Positions 32,982 through 41,453 of a stretch of DNA of 41,572 nucleotides are shown here, one piece after another. The translations under genes were made by a program, and so were the position numbers. Below the pieces are notes generated by a model, which worked only from the letters and a program-made list of their open reading frames with translations, searched no databases and was not told the DNA's origin. The DNA comes from Candidatus Calescibacteriota bacterium (lineage in GTDB: Bacteria > CAIJMQ01 > JAADFP01): positions 1-41,572 of the forward strand of contig JAGGYA010000013.1 in the NCBI GenBank assembly GCA_021162785.1. The letters run 5' to 3'. Each line of letters opens with the position of its first letter. Position 1 is the stretch's first letter.

Positions 32982-33410
32982 ATGGATGACCTTAAGAAAT
33001 CTGCTGAAAAGTTGGATGGGATTGTCCTTTCAATCCAGAGGAAAATTAGAGCAAGACTGCATAACGAACTTTCTCAGGGAATAATTACCATCCCTCAATT
33101 CCATGTCCTCACCTATCTTCTCGACCAGGGAGAAGCCATCATGGTGGAACTTGCAAGATTCCTCCAGGTAAGCGCCTCTGCTATCACCAGCATTGTAGAC
33201 AATCTGGTGAAAATGGGTATGGTGGAGAGACATTTTTCTCCGGAAGATCGGAGAATAGTCCTTGTTTCCCTTACCAGAAAGGGGAAGGAGATTATCACCA
33301 GGATTCAGCGAGAATTCAGAGAACTCCTGGAAAATATCCTGGAAAAATTCACCCCAAAGGAAAGGGAAAAATTTCTCCAATTAAGTGAGAAAATGGAAAG
33401 GCTGTTATGA
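32982..33410 (+). CDS. MarR-family transcriptional regulator (copy 1)
   Basis: A 142-aa winged-helix regulator. The DNA-binding core is FHVLTYLLDQGEAIMVELAR, then LQVSASAITSIVDNLVKMGMVERH (recognition helix) and SPEDRRIVLVSLTRKGKE (wing). N- and C-terminal helices form the dimer interface. It is a close paralog of the regulator at 35163, sharing SIQRKIRARLHNELS-type and KFTPKEREK segments. It overlaps tolC by 4 nt, so it controls an efflux operon and probably itself. Confidence 0.92.
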   Translation: MDDLKKSAEKLDGIVLSIQRKIRARLHNELSQGIITIPQFHVLTYLLDQGEAIMVELARFLQVSASAITSIVDNLVKMGMVERHFSPEDRRIVLVSLTRKGKEIITRIQREFRELLENILEKFTPKEREKFLQLSEKMERLL

Positions 33411-34744
33411 AATCAAAAACACTGTTTTTCCTGCTTGTTACTTTTCCAGTTTTCCTCCTCGCCCAGCCTTTGACTCTTAAGGAAAGCATTTCCATAGCCT
33501 TAAAAAACAATCCCTCCTTAAAGGTAGCAAAAGAGAAAATTAAAGAGGCTGAAGCTGAAAAGAAAAAAAGTATAAGTTATTTTCTCCCCCATCTCTACTC
33601 CTCCTCTTCTTACACACGCCTTGATGAAAAGAAAAAGATGGAAATGAGTCTGCCCCCCATCCCTGGATTTCCCCCTCTTCCAGAAACATCCGTAACTCTT
33701 ACAGATGAAGAGATTTACGACTACAACCTCACTATTACTCAACCCATTTTCACTGGAGGAAGACTTACTGCACTATACAGAATGAATAACTTTAATTTTA
33801 AATGTTCCCTCTTCCAGCAGGAAAAAGTTAAAAATGACCTCATATTTGAGGTTAAAAAAGCCTATTACGAGGTCCTTACCGCAGAAAAACTGAAAAAGGT
33901 GGGTGAAGAAACTTTAAAGCAAACCCAAGCTCATCTAAAAGTGGTGGAAAACTTCTATCGGGAAGGTATGGTGCCGGAAGTTGAGGTTACCAGAGCAAGA
34001 GTAGCAGTGAGTAAAGCAAGAGAATTATTGATCAATACTGAAAATTCTCTCAAACTTGCTCAGGCCTATTTCAACAGTGTCCTTCATCGAGACATGGATG
34101 AAGAAGTCATACTGGAAGATATTCTTGAGTGTGAGGAAGCAGAGGTAGAGCTGGAAAAATGCATAAAGGAAGCATTCCTTCATCGACCAGAGTTAAAGGA
34201 ACTTGAGGAAAGAATAAAAATGGGTGAGGAAGGTATAAAAATAGCTCGTTCTGACTTCTTTCCTCAAGTATCCCTTCTCTATTCCTGGGATAGGAAAAGA
34301 GGCGAGGAAATTCCCATTGATGAATGGCAGGATTCCTGGATGGCGGTGATTTCCGTAACCCTCAATATCTGGGACTGGGGTGCAACTTGGAATGAAGTAA
34401 AGAAAGCTAAGGCACAGGTAGAACAATTGAAACAAACTCTCCAGCTTCTCAAGAAAAGAGTGGAACTGGAGGTGAGACAGGCCTATTTTAACCTCATCTC
34501 TTCAAAGGAAAGAATAAAGGTGAGTGAGGAAAGGGTAAAAGAAGCGGAGAAAAACTTCCATGACACAAGTTTAAGGTTCCAGGAGGGTATGGCCACAAAC
34601 ACTGATGTCCTGGATGCCCAGACCATGCTTACCCGAGCAAAAAGCGATTACTACCGCTCACTTTACAACTACAGAATTGCTCTTGCTCGCCTTGAGAAAG
34701 CCATGGGAAGAGAAATTTCAGATTTGAAAAGAGAGGAAAAATGA
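33407..34744 (+). CDS. TolC-family outer-membrane efflux channel
   Basis: A 445-aa OEP-type channel subunit. A signal peptide (SKTLFFLLVTFPVFLLA) precedes QPLTLKESISIALKNNPSL, the usual family start. The two long helical repeats are seen in KVAKEKIKEAEAEKKK and VEQLKQTLQLLKKRVELEVR, and the end has TNTDVLDAQTMLTRAKSDYY and RLEKAMGREI. It forms the outer-membrane exit duct for tripartite pumps. The next gene start (ATG 34741) overlaps its stop but is dead, so the adaptor and pump must come from elsewhere, likely from 35714 onward. Confidence 0.93.
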   Translation: MKSKTLFFLLVTFPVFLLAQPLTLKESISIALKNNPSLKVAKEKIKEAEAEKKKSISYFLPHLYSSSSYTRLDEKKKMEMSLPPIPGFPPLPETSVTLTDEEIYDYNLTITQPIFTGGRLTALYRMNNFNFKCSLFQQEKVKNDLIFEVKKAYYEVLTAEKLKKVGEETLKQTQAHLKVVENFYREGMVPEVEVTRARVAVSKARELLINTENSLKLAQAYFNSVLHRDMDEEVILEDILECEEAEVELEKCIKEAFLHRPELKELEERIKMGEEGIKIARSDFFPQVSLLYSWDRKRGEEIPIDEWQDSWMAVISVTLNIWDWGATWNEVKKAKAQVEQLKQTLQLLKKRVELEVRQAYFNLISSKERIKVSEERVKEAEKNFHDTSLRFQEGMATNTDVLDAQTMLTRAKSDYYRSLYNYRIALARLEKAMGREISDLKREEK

Positions 34745-34844
34745 AAAAACCCCTTCTCTGACCCTATCCCTTCTGGAATATGTGATCAACCGTAAACTCC
34801 AAGAGTGGAAAAAGGATTTAACCAACTTTGGCAGTTCCCACTAA
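34741..34844 (+). pseudogene. Remnant of adaptor start, possibly fused to a pump end
   Basis: ATG 34741 overlaps the tolC stop and reads MKKPLL then TGA, resembling the first codons of the adaptor at 35714 (MRKPIF). In another frame, 34761-34844 reads SLTLSLLEYVINRKLQEWKK, which is reminiscent of RND pump C-termini. This fits deletion of adaptor and pump genes from the first operon. The start match is short, and the pump-end reading is speculative. The rest of the 34845-35102 gap holds no gene I can support. Confidence 0.4.
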
Positions 34845-35102
34845 AAATCCTCAAAATTAATTTCCGAAAAAACGAGGAACTGGAGGAGAAAGAGAGACAA
34901 TCAGAGAAATGGATAGGCTAAGTGTGGTGAAACTAAGGAGGGATAAAGGAGGAAATGCGAGCCTTTTCCAGAACTCAAAATAGGGTTTTTCCTAAAGCCT
35001 TCCCTGTAATGAGACCTCTCCCCCTTAATTTCCAATCCCTTTATTCATGCCCTTTTCAGAAATCAGGGTGTCAAAGTTGAGTTTAACCCTTACTTTCTCG
35101 AT

Positions 35103-35130
35103 TTGACTTTTCTTTAAGTTTCTATATAAT
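35103..35130 (+). promoter_or_regulatory. Promoter of second MarR operon
   Basis: TTGACT (35103-35108), 16-bp spacer, TATAAT (35125-35130). The -10 is the left edge of the palindromic operator, so repressor and RNA polymerase would compete. A Shine-Dalgarno AAAGGAG follows about 10 nt before the ATG at 35163. Confidence 0.65.
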
Positions 35131-35147
35131 TAAATTATTTAATTATA
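35125..35147. promoter_or_regulatory. Perfect 11-1-11 palindromic operator before marR2
   Basis: The left arm TATAATTAAAT is exactly inverted as ATTTAATTATA around a central T. It covers the -10 box. A near copy stands before the first MarR gene. The sequence is very AT-rich, which raises chance symmetry, but an 11-bp perfect arm repeated before two paralogous regulators is good support. Confidence 0.65.
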
Positions 35148-35162
35148 AAGGAGATGAAATAA

Positions 35163-35588
35163 ATGGGAGTCAAGAAAAATGCTGAGTTACTACACAAGAT
35201 AATCCTTAGCATGCAGAGAAAGATAAGGGCTAAACTTCATAATGAGTTATCCTCTGGAGAGATAAGCATTCCCCAATTTCACATCCTTTCCTATCTTTTA
35301 GAGAAGAAGGAAACCATAATGGTGGATCTCGCCAAATACCTTCAGGTGAGCGCCTCTGCCATCACGGGATTAGTAGACAATCTGGTGAAGATGGGGTTAG
35401 TGGAAAGAAAGTTTTCGCCATTCGATAGAAGGGTTATAATAGCCTCTCTTACAGACAAGGGAAAAAAGGTAGTTACGAGAATCAAACAGCAATTCCGTAA
35501 TTTCTTAGAGGAGATTTTGGAAAAATTTACCCCGGAGGAACGGAAAAAACTTCTGGAACTGAGCGATAAGATGGAGAAACTCCTATGA
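35163..35588 (+). CDS. MarR-family transcriptional regulator (copy 2)
   Basis: A 141-aa winged-helix regulator, closely similar to copy 1 along its whole length: MQRKIRAKLHNELSSGEISIPQFHIL, LQVSASAITGLVDNLVKMGLVERK, SPFDRRVIIASLTDKGKK and KFTPEERKKLLELSDKMEKLL. It has a good Shine-Dalgarno. Its stop overlaps an ATG (35585) that begins a tolC remnant, the same coupling as between copy 1 and tolC. It probably represses the adaptor-pump genes downstream; ligand unknown. Confidence 0.92.
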   Translation: MGVKKNAELLHKIILSMQRKIRAKLHNELSSGEISIPQFHILSYLLEKKETIMVDLAKYLQVSASAITGLVDNLVKMGLVERKFSPFDRRVIIASLTDKGKKVVTRIKQQFRNFLEEILEKFTPEERKKLLELSDKMEKLL

Positions 35589-35712
35589 GGAAAAATCCCT
35601 TCCTTGGATGGGCATGGAAGGAAGTGAAGCGTCGGAGATGGGAAAAGGAGAGGCTTTATGTGATTTTCAGATGGCAAAAGTGGAATTGGAGAAGGAAATG
35701 GAGGTAAAGTGA
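35585..35712 (+). pseudogene. Remnant of a tolC gene (start plus C-terminal tail)
   Basis: ATG 35585 overlaps the marR2 stop as tolC does after marR1 and reads MRKNPFLG, like a signal-peptide start. From about 35656, in another frame, the text LCDFQMAKVELEKEMEVK runs to the TGA at 35710. It aligns with the intact TolC end LYNYRIALARLEKAMG (shared L, A, LEK and M, with conservative changes between). So a large internal deletion removed nearly all of tolC. A 40-codon Trp/Arg-rich reading from 35585 exists but looks like an out-of-frame artefact. Confidence 0.7.
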
Positions 35713-35713
35713 G

Positions 35714-36811
35714 ATGAGAAAACCGATTTTTTTAGCATTTCTTTTAGTTCTTTTCCCATCCTTAATGTTCGGCTTTGGATTTAGAAGAGAAAGAAGAGAA
35801 ATTATGGAGAAAGAAGTAAAGGTGCCTGTGAAGGTGGAGAAAGTAAAAAGAGGAGAAATTAAAAAGACCATTGATACATATGGAAATATTCTTCCTTATA
35901 AAAGAATCATAATTTATTCAAAGGTTCCGGGGGTTTTAGAGAGACTTTACTTTGATGAAGGAGATAGGGTTAAGGAAGGGGAACTTCTTGCAGAGATTGA
36001 GCATGAAGAACTTGAATTGAGGATAAAAAGCCTTAAAGCATCACTGAAAATGGCTGAGATAGAACTGGAGAGGATTAAAAAGGACTTTAAAAGGATTTCC
36101 TCCCTTTATAAAGAAAAAGCTGTATCTTCTCAACAGTATGACGATATAAAAGCAGGATATGAAACAGCAAAAGCAAGGGTGGAAAGCATTAAAGCAAATC
36201 TTTCTCTCGCAGAGAAGCAATTAAAAGATTCTTACATAACTGCTCCTTTCTCAGGAATAATTGAGAAGAAATTTGTTGATGAAGGAGAAATGATTACAGG
36301 TTCAAGTATGATGAAAAGTTCCCCTATTTATAGTCTCATAAAGGTTGATAAGGTAAAGATAATAGGAGAAGTAGCAGAGAATGATTTTCCATCTTTAAAA
36401 AAGGGTATGAAGGTTCTTATAAAAGTAGATGCATATCCAGAAAAATTATTTGAAGGTAGAGTTACAGATATTTCCCCTTCAATAGACCCATTATCCAGAA
36501 CAGGTAAGGTAAAGGTAGAGATTGATAATCCTCAATATAAATTAAAACCTGGTATGTTTGCAAGGATGAAAATAATAGTAAAGGAGAGAAAAAATACATT
36601 AGTTATTAATGAGAAAGCTATTTTTAAAGAGAACTCAAAGTTCTTTGTCTGGGTAGTAAAAAATGGAAAGGTCAGAAAAAGGTATGTTGAAAAAGGGATA
36701 GAGGAAAGAAGAAAAGTTGAAATCTTAAAGGGACTGGAAGAAGGAGAAGAGGTGGTTATAGAAGGAGGAATTGGTCTTAAGGAAGGAATGGAAGTTGAGG
36801 TAAGAAAATGA
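35714..36811 (+). CDS. RND efflux periplasmic adaptor subunit (MFP/HlyD family)
   Basis: A 365-aa membrane-fusion protein. A signal sequence (PIFLAFLLVLFPSLMFGF) precedes the lipoyl/barrel-sandwich halves (IIIYSKVPGVLERLYFDEGDRVKEGELLAEI and DSYITAPFSGIIEKKFVDEGEMI), which flank a coiled-coil hairpin (about residues 95-175). A beta-barrel follows (VKIIGEVAENDFPSLKKGMKV) and a membrane-proximal domain ends it. It bridges the inner-membrane pump to TolC. Its stop overlaps the pump start (ATGA). From here on the DNA looks richer in A/T and in ATA and GGA codons than the genes before 34745. Confidence 0.93.
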   Translation: MRKPIFLAFLLVLFPSLMFGFGFRRERREIMEKEVKVPVKVEKVKRGEIKKTIDTYGNILPYKRIIIYSKVPGVLERLYFDEGDRVKEGELLAEIEHEELELRIKSLKASLKMAEIELERIKKDFKRISSLYKEKAVSSQQYDDIKAGYETAKARVESIKANLSLAEKQLKDSYITAPFSGIIEKKFVDEGEMITGSSMMKSSPIYSLIKVDKVKIIGEVAENDFPSLKKGMKVLIKVDAYPEKLFEGRVTDISPSIDPLSRTGKVKVEIDNPQYKLKPGMFARMKIIVKERKNTLVINEKAIFKENSKFFVWVVKNGKVRKRYVEKGIEERRKVEILKGLEEGEEVVIEGGIGLKEGMEVEVRK

Positions 36812-39800
36812 ATATACCGGAAATTTCAGTTAAGAGAAAAGTTACAACTTTAATGATTGTTTTAATGCTTTGTATTTTGGGTATTCTTTCCTTCTTTAAT
36901 TTAGGTTTGGATATGATGCCTGATCTGGAATATCCTGTTGTTTCAATTGTAACGACTTACGAGGGAGTCTCTTCTGAAGAGATAGAATCAAGGATTACTA
37001 AATTGATTGAAGAATCCATAGGACTTGTAAAACATGTTAAAAAAGTATCCTCTTTTTCAATGGAAGGTATATCAGTTGTAATGGTTGAATTCCAGTGGGG
37101 AACAAAACTTGATTTTGCTGCCCAGGAGGTGAGGGATAGGGTCTCATTAATTGAAGATTATCTTCCAGATGATGCGGATAAACCAATTGTTATTAAATAT
37201 AATCCTTCAGATATGCCTATTCTTCTTTATGCTGTAACAGGATTTGGGGAAGACACTTTAAAATTGAGAACATACCTTGATGACGAAATAAAGCCAAGAT
37301 TGGAAGGAATAGATGGTGTGGCTCAGGTTATGCTTATGGGAGGGAAGAAAAGGGAGATAAATATATTTGTTGATGGTGAGAAATTAAAGGGATATAAGCT
37401 TTCTCTACTTCAGATTGTAAATGCTTTAAGAATGGAAAATATAAATATCTCAGGAGGACATATAAAGAAAGGATATAAGGAATATCTTTTAAGAACTTTA
37501 GGTGAGTATAAGAGTTTAGAGCCAATTAAAAACACAATAGTCGGAATTTATCAAGGTAAACCAGTTTATGTAAAGGATATTGCAGAAGTTAAGGATACAT
37601 TTAAAGAAGTAAGAGGTTATGCAAGAGTTGATGGGAAGGACTGCGTAATACTTGGAATAATGAAACAATCAGGAGCAAATGTAGTAAAGGTATCAGATAG
37701 GGTAAAGAAAAAACTTTCATCTCTAAAAGAAATAATACCTCCCCATGTTAAATTCTATAAATTAATGGATTTTGGTGATGTAGCAAAAAGAGTTGTAAGA
37801 ATGACAACCGAAAATGTCTTACAAGGTGGAATTATCACTGTAATTTTACTCTTCCTTTTCCTAAGGAGTTTTACCCCAACCCTTGTTGTCGGTTTATCCA
37901 TTCCTTTTTCCCTTCTTGTTGCTTTTATTGGAATATATTCAGCAGGATATACCTTGAATGTGGTGACCATGGCGGGAATGGCTCTTGGTGTGGGTATGCT
38001 TGTATCCAATGCCATAATAGTTATTGAGAATATATTCCGTTATCTTGAAGAAGGGAAACCACCTGATATATCTGCATCAGGTGGAACAACAGAGGTTATG
38101 GGAGCAATTTTAGCATCAACTTTGACAACCATAATAGTTTTCTTACCTACAATATTTGTTACAGGAATTACAGGAAGGTTAATAAGACCGCTTGCTTTAA
38201 CTGTGACTGTTTCCTTAATTGCTTCCTTCATTGCTGCAATTACTTTAGTTCCAATGATTTCCTCAGTTTTATTTAAAGGTAAAGGGGAAAAATTAAAAAT
38301 AGCAGAGGAAAAAGGATTTGGGAAAATAAAAAATTTTTACAAAAAGACTCTAACATTTGCTTTAAATCATAAATTATTATTCATCCTCCCTTCTTTTATT
38401 CTTTTTGGATTAAGCCTGTGGGGATTAAAATTTATTGGTAAAGAATTTATACCTTCAATAGATACACCAATGCAGATTTTCAAATTAAGTATGCCAGTAG
38501 GAACAACATTGGAAGATACAGAAAAGTATGTTGAATACATAGAAAGATGTTTCAAAGAACCTGAGGTAATCCATATTGCTTCTTTTGGTGGAATGAGTGA
38601 GGCATCAAAACTTGATGTTGCCTTTGGTATGGGAAGTTCAGAAGTTTATGAAGCACAGGTATTCGGAAGATTTAAGTGGAAAGAAGATAGGAAAAGGAGC
38701 ATATTCCAGATAAGAGATGCTATAAGGAAGAAAATTGCTCCTCTGGAAGGTATTCATTATGAATTTACTGATATGAGCAAAATGATGACGACTGCAGGTG
38801 GGGAAACTCAAGATATTGTTATAAAAATATTTGGGAAAGAATTACCGGTTTTAAAAAGAATAGCGGAGGAAGTTAAGGAAAGGATAAAGAATATTCATGG
38901 ACTTAAGGATTTGGATATAAGTTTGAAGACTGGAAAGCCTGAGATTAAAGTAATTATTGATAGAGAGAAAGCATCAAGAATTGGTTTAACAAGTGCTATT
39001 ATTGGTTCTACAGTAAAGACAGCATTTCTTGGCGAGGTTTCAACAAAATATAGAATTGGTGGAGATGAATATGATATGAGGGTAAGGTTCAAAGAGCCTT
39101 ATAGAAGAGATATTAAAGATTTAGAGAATCTTACCATAACTACAATGGGGGGTGTTCAAGTTCCACTTAAAGAGGTTGCAAAGATAGAAATTGGGAAAGG
39201 CCCTGTAAAAATAGAAAGGGAGAATAAAAAGAGGAAGGTCTCAGTTACAGGGAATGTTTCAGGAAGGGATTTAGGGTCTGTTGTGGAAGAAATAAAAGAA
39301 AAAATAAAGGATATAAAACTTCCCTTTGGATATTACATAGAATTTGGTGGTCAATACGAAAAGATGAAGGAGGCATTTGGTAGTTTATTCTTTGCATTTA
39401 TATTCGCAATTATCTTAGTTTATATGGTAATGGCATCAGATTTTGAATCCTTAATTCATCCATTAATAGTTATGTTCACATTGCCACTGGGGATAATAGG
39501 TGTTGTAGCAGGGCTTTTAATTTCTCATTCCACATTAAATATTGGTTCATTTCTCGGAATGATACTTATGGCTGGAGTTGTTGTAAACAATGGAATAGTA
39601 ATGATAGATTATGTGAATTTACTCAGGAGAGAAAGGAAAAAAGATGTGAGAGAATCTTTAATTGAAGGATGCACAACAAAACTTAGAGCAATAATACTTA
39701 CCACTCTAACAACAGTTTTTGGAATGTTTCCAATGGCAATATCTCATACTTCAGGTTCAGAGTTTAGAGCACCTATGGCTATATCTGTAATTGGAGGAGT

Positions 39801-39885
39801 TTTAATCTCTGCAGTCTTTACCCTTTACCTGATCCCGGTTATCTATGAATTAGCAGAAAAAGTGGGAAGAAGAAGAAAAATATAA
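36808..39885 (+). CDS. RND-family efflux pump, inner-membrane subunit
   Basis: A 1025-aa AcrB/MdtB-like transporter with two repeats of one helix, a periplasmic loop and five further helices. The N-terminus (IPEISVKRKVTTLMIVLMLC, DMMPDLEYPVVSIVTTYEGVSSEEIE) and loops (AAQEVRDRV, DGVAQVMLMGGKKREINIFVD) are typical. In TM4 the conserved Asp of AcrB (D407) is replaced: GMLVSNAIIVIENI has Ser400-Asn401. In TM10 the AcrB Lys940 position is Asn927 (GVVVNNGIVMID). Proton relay must therefore differ or be impaired. Works with the adaptor just upstream; exported substrate unknown. Confidence 0.94.
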   Translation: MNIPEISVKRKVTTLMIVLMLCILGILSFFNLGLDMMPDLEYPVVSIVTTYEGVSSEEIESRITKLIEESIGLVKHVKKVSSFSMEGISVVMVEFQWGTKLDFAAQEVRDRVSLIEDYLPDDADKPIVIKYNPSDMPILLYAVTGFGEDTLKLRTYLDDEIKPRLEGIDGVAQVMLMGGKKREINIFVDGEKLKGYKLSLLQIVNALRMENINISGGHIKKGYKEYLLRTLGEYKSLEPIKNTIVGIYQGKPVYVKDIAEVKDTFKEVRGYARVDGKDCVILGIMKQSGANVVKVSDRVKKKLSSLKEIIPPHVKFYKLMDFGDVAKRVVRMTTENVLQGGIITVILLFLFLRSFTPTLVVGLSIPFSLLVAFIGIYSAGYTLNVVTMAGMALGVGMLVSNAIIVIENIFRYLEEGKPPDISASGGTTEVMGAILASTLTTIIVFLPTIFVTGITGRLIRPLALTVTVSLIASFIAAITLVPMISSVLFKGKGEKLKIAEEKGFGKIKNFYKKTLTFALNHKLLFILPSFILFGLSLWGLKFIGKEFIPSIDTPMQIFKLSMPVGTTLEDTEKYVEYIERCFKEPEVIHIASFGGMSEASKLDVAFGMGSSEVYEAQVFGRFKWKEDRKRSIFQIRDAIRKKIAPLEGIHYEFTDMSKMMTTAGGETQDIVIKIFGKELPVLKRIAEEVKERIKNIHGLKDLDISLKTGKPEIKVIIDREKASRIGLTSAIIGSTVKTAFLGEVSTKYRIGGDEYDMRVRFKEPYRRDIKDLENLTITTMGGVQVPLKEVAKIEIGKGPVKIERENKKRKVSVTGNVSGRDLGSVVEEIKEKIKDIKLPFGYYIEFGGQYEKMKEAFGSLFFAFIFAIILVYMVMASDFESLIHPLIVMFTLPLGIIGVVAGLLISHSTLNIGSFLGMILMAGVVVNNGIVMIDYVNLLRRERKKDVRESLIEGCTTKLRAIILTTLTTVFGMFPMAISHTSGSEFRAPMAISVIGGVLISAVFTLYLIPVIYELAEKVGRRRKI

Positions 39886-39930
39886 AGTAGGCACTTGAAA
39901 AGGCTCTCAATAGTTTAGAGGGGTGAAAGA

Positions 39931-40096
39931 ATGGAGTTTAAAGCAGGTTGGATATTAGTTTGTCTTGGAGTGAGCAGTTAGTCTGGAATTGAGGGCATTG
40001 GTAACAACTAAGAAGAAGGTAAAAGAAATAGTGGATGAGTTATCTAAAGAAGGCAGAATTGGGCAAGAAGAAGGTAAGCATGTTAGGAGATATTAA
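39931..40096 (+). pseudogene. Phasin-like small gene with a frameshift
   Basis: ATG 39931 has a strong GAGGGGTG Shine-Dalgarno and reads MEFKAGWILVCLGVSS then TAG. In the next frame, 39992-40096 reads ALVTTKKKVKEIVDELSKEG and ends GQEEGKHVRRY, close to the pattern TKEKVEELVDELVKKGEISKEEGK of phasin-related proteins that often precede ABC1-kinase genes. A one-base shift between the parts would restore it. It overlaps the start of the kinase gene by 17 nt. Confidence 0.55.
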
Positions 40097-41453
40097 GCAA
40101 AAGATTCATAACATTCAAAGGCTAAATCAAATCTTGTGGGTTTTAGTCAAATACGGCTTTGGCTACATTGTTGACCGTTTGCATATTGGAGAGAAGCTCA
40201 TCCGGAGAAAACTGGTCAGGCGCGGTCCCCTAAGGAGGTTAGATATATTTGATATGCCAGCCTCTGTCAGGGTTCGCAAGGTTCTGGAAGAATTAGGGCC
40301 AACATTTATTAAGTTAGGACAGATATTAAGCACACGGCCTGATTTAGTGCCACTGGAATTTTGTGAAGAGTTTAAGAAACTCCAAGATAAAGCCCCTGTT
40401 TTTGAGTATGAAAAAGCGAAGAAAATAGTGGAAGAAGAACTCAAATGTCCTATTGATGAATTATTTGATGAATTTTCTGTAAAACCTATAGCTGCTGCTT
40501 CCTTATCCCAGGTTCATTCGGGTAAGTTAAAAACAGGAGAAAAAGTTATCGTAAAGGTTCAAAGACCAAATGTAGAAAGGATAATTAAACAAGATATCGA
40601 AATATTATACACATTAGCCAAATTAGCCGAAAAATATATTGAGGAAAGTAAACTTTATAATCCAGTGGAAATAGTAGATGAGTTTAGAAAGGCAATTTTA
40701 AAAGAGATTGATTTCAATACAGAAGCAAACAATATCGATAGGTTCCGCAGGAATTTTAAAGGTGATGATACAGTATATATCCCCAAAGTATTCCATGATC
40801 TATCAACCAAAAGAATCCTAATTATAGAGAAAATTGAAGGGATAAAGGTAACAGATGTAGAAAAGATAGAGAAATCAGGACTGGATAAGAAAAAAATAGC
40901 CATAAATGGAGCTAATGCAGTATTGAAACAGATTTTTGTAGATGGTTTCTTCCATGCAGACCCTCATCCTGGGAATATTTTTGTCTTGGATAATAATAGG
41001 ATTGCCTTTTTGGATTTTGGTATGGTAGGCCGCATTGATGAGGAGACAAAATCACAGTTTGCTAATATCTTGCAAGCAATTATTGAGCGAGATGCATCCA
41101 CCATAATAGAATCTTTTATTGCTTTGGGGATGGTTGAGGAAGATATGGATATTAAAAAACTTGAACTGGATGTTGCAGACCTTATAGACCGCTACTATGA
41201 GGTACCTTTAAAAGAGTTAAGAATGGAACGGCTCGTAGGAGAGATAATTAATGTGGTTTCGGAAAACAGGATAAAAGTTCCTCCTAATTTATACCTTTTA
41301 GCAAAAACACTGATAACAGTTGAAAGTATAGGAAGAGAGCTCGACCCTGATTTCAATATGATAACCAAAATAAGACCTTTTGTAAAGAAACTGTTTTGGC
41401 ATAAATATAAGGTCAAGTCCCATTTTTCCTGTAAAAAAGAGAGAGCCTTATAA
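40080..41453 (+). CDS. ABC1/AarF/UbiB-family atypical kinase-like protein
   Basis: About 457 aa. The family-specific PTFIKLGQILSTRPDLVP (KxGQ motif) comes first, then the Ala-rich nucleotide loop KPIAAASLSQVHSGKLKTGEKVIVKVQRP, EIDFNTEANNIDRFRRNF, and the catalytic FFHADPHPGNIFV with metal-binding IAFLDFGMVGRID. UbiB/COQ8 relatives support quinone or isoprenoid-lipid metabolism. I place the start at ATG 40080 (MLGDIKQKIHNIQRL), where relatives begin; ATG 40035 would add 15 residues lying over the phasin-like remnant. Unlike many family members, no C-terminal membrane hairpin is evident. Confidence 0.9.
   Translation: MLGDIKQKIHNIQRLNQILWVLVKYGFGYIVDRLHIGEKLIRRKLVRRGPLRRLDIFDMPASVRVRKVLEELGPTFIKLGQILSTRPDLVPLEFCEEFKKLQDKAPVFEYEKAKKIVEEELKCPIDELFDEFSVKPIAAASLSQVHSGKLKTGEKVIVKVQRPNVERIIKQDIEILYTLAKLAEKYIEESKLYNPVEIVDEFRKAILKEIDFNTEANNIDRFRRNFKGDDTVYIPKVFHDLSTKRILIIEKIEGIKVTDVEKIEKSGLDKKKIAINGANAVLKQIFVDGFFHADPHPGNIFVLDNNRIAFLDFGMVGRIDEETKSQFANILQAIIERDASTIIESFIALGMVEEDMDIKKLELDVADLIDRYYEVPLKELRMERLVGEIINVVSENRIKVPPNLYLLAKTLITVESIGRELDPDFNMITKIRPFVKKLFWHKYKVKSHFSCKKERAL

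Noticed and set aside
34955-35081. Short ORF starting MRAFSRTQNRVF after an AAAGGAGG stretch
   Set aside because: Ribosome site only 2 nt from the ATG, no recognisable protein features, and it lies in a decayed spacer.
35585-35707. 40-codon ORF very rich in Trp and Arg coupled to marR2
   Set aside because: The composition is unnatural and another frame of the same DNA gives a clear TolC C-terminal tail, so this is an out-of-frame reading of a remnant.
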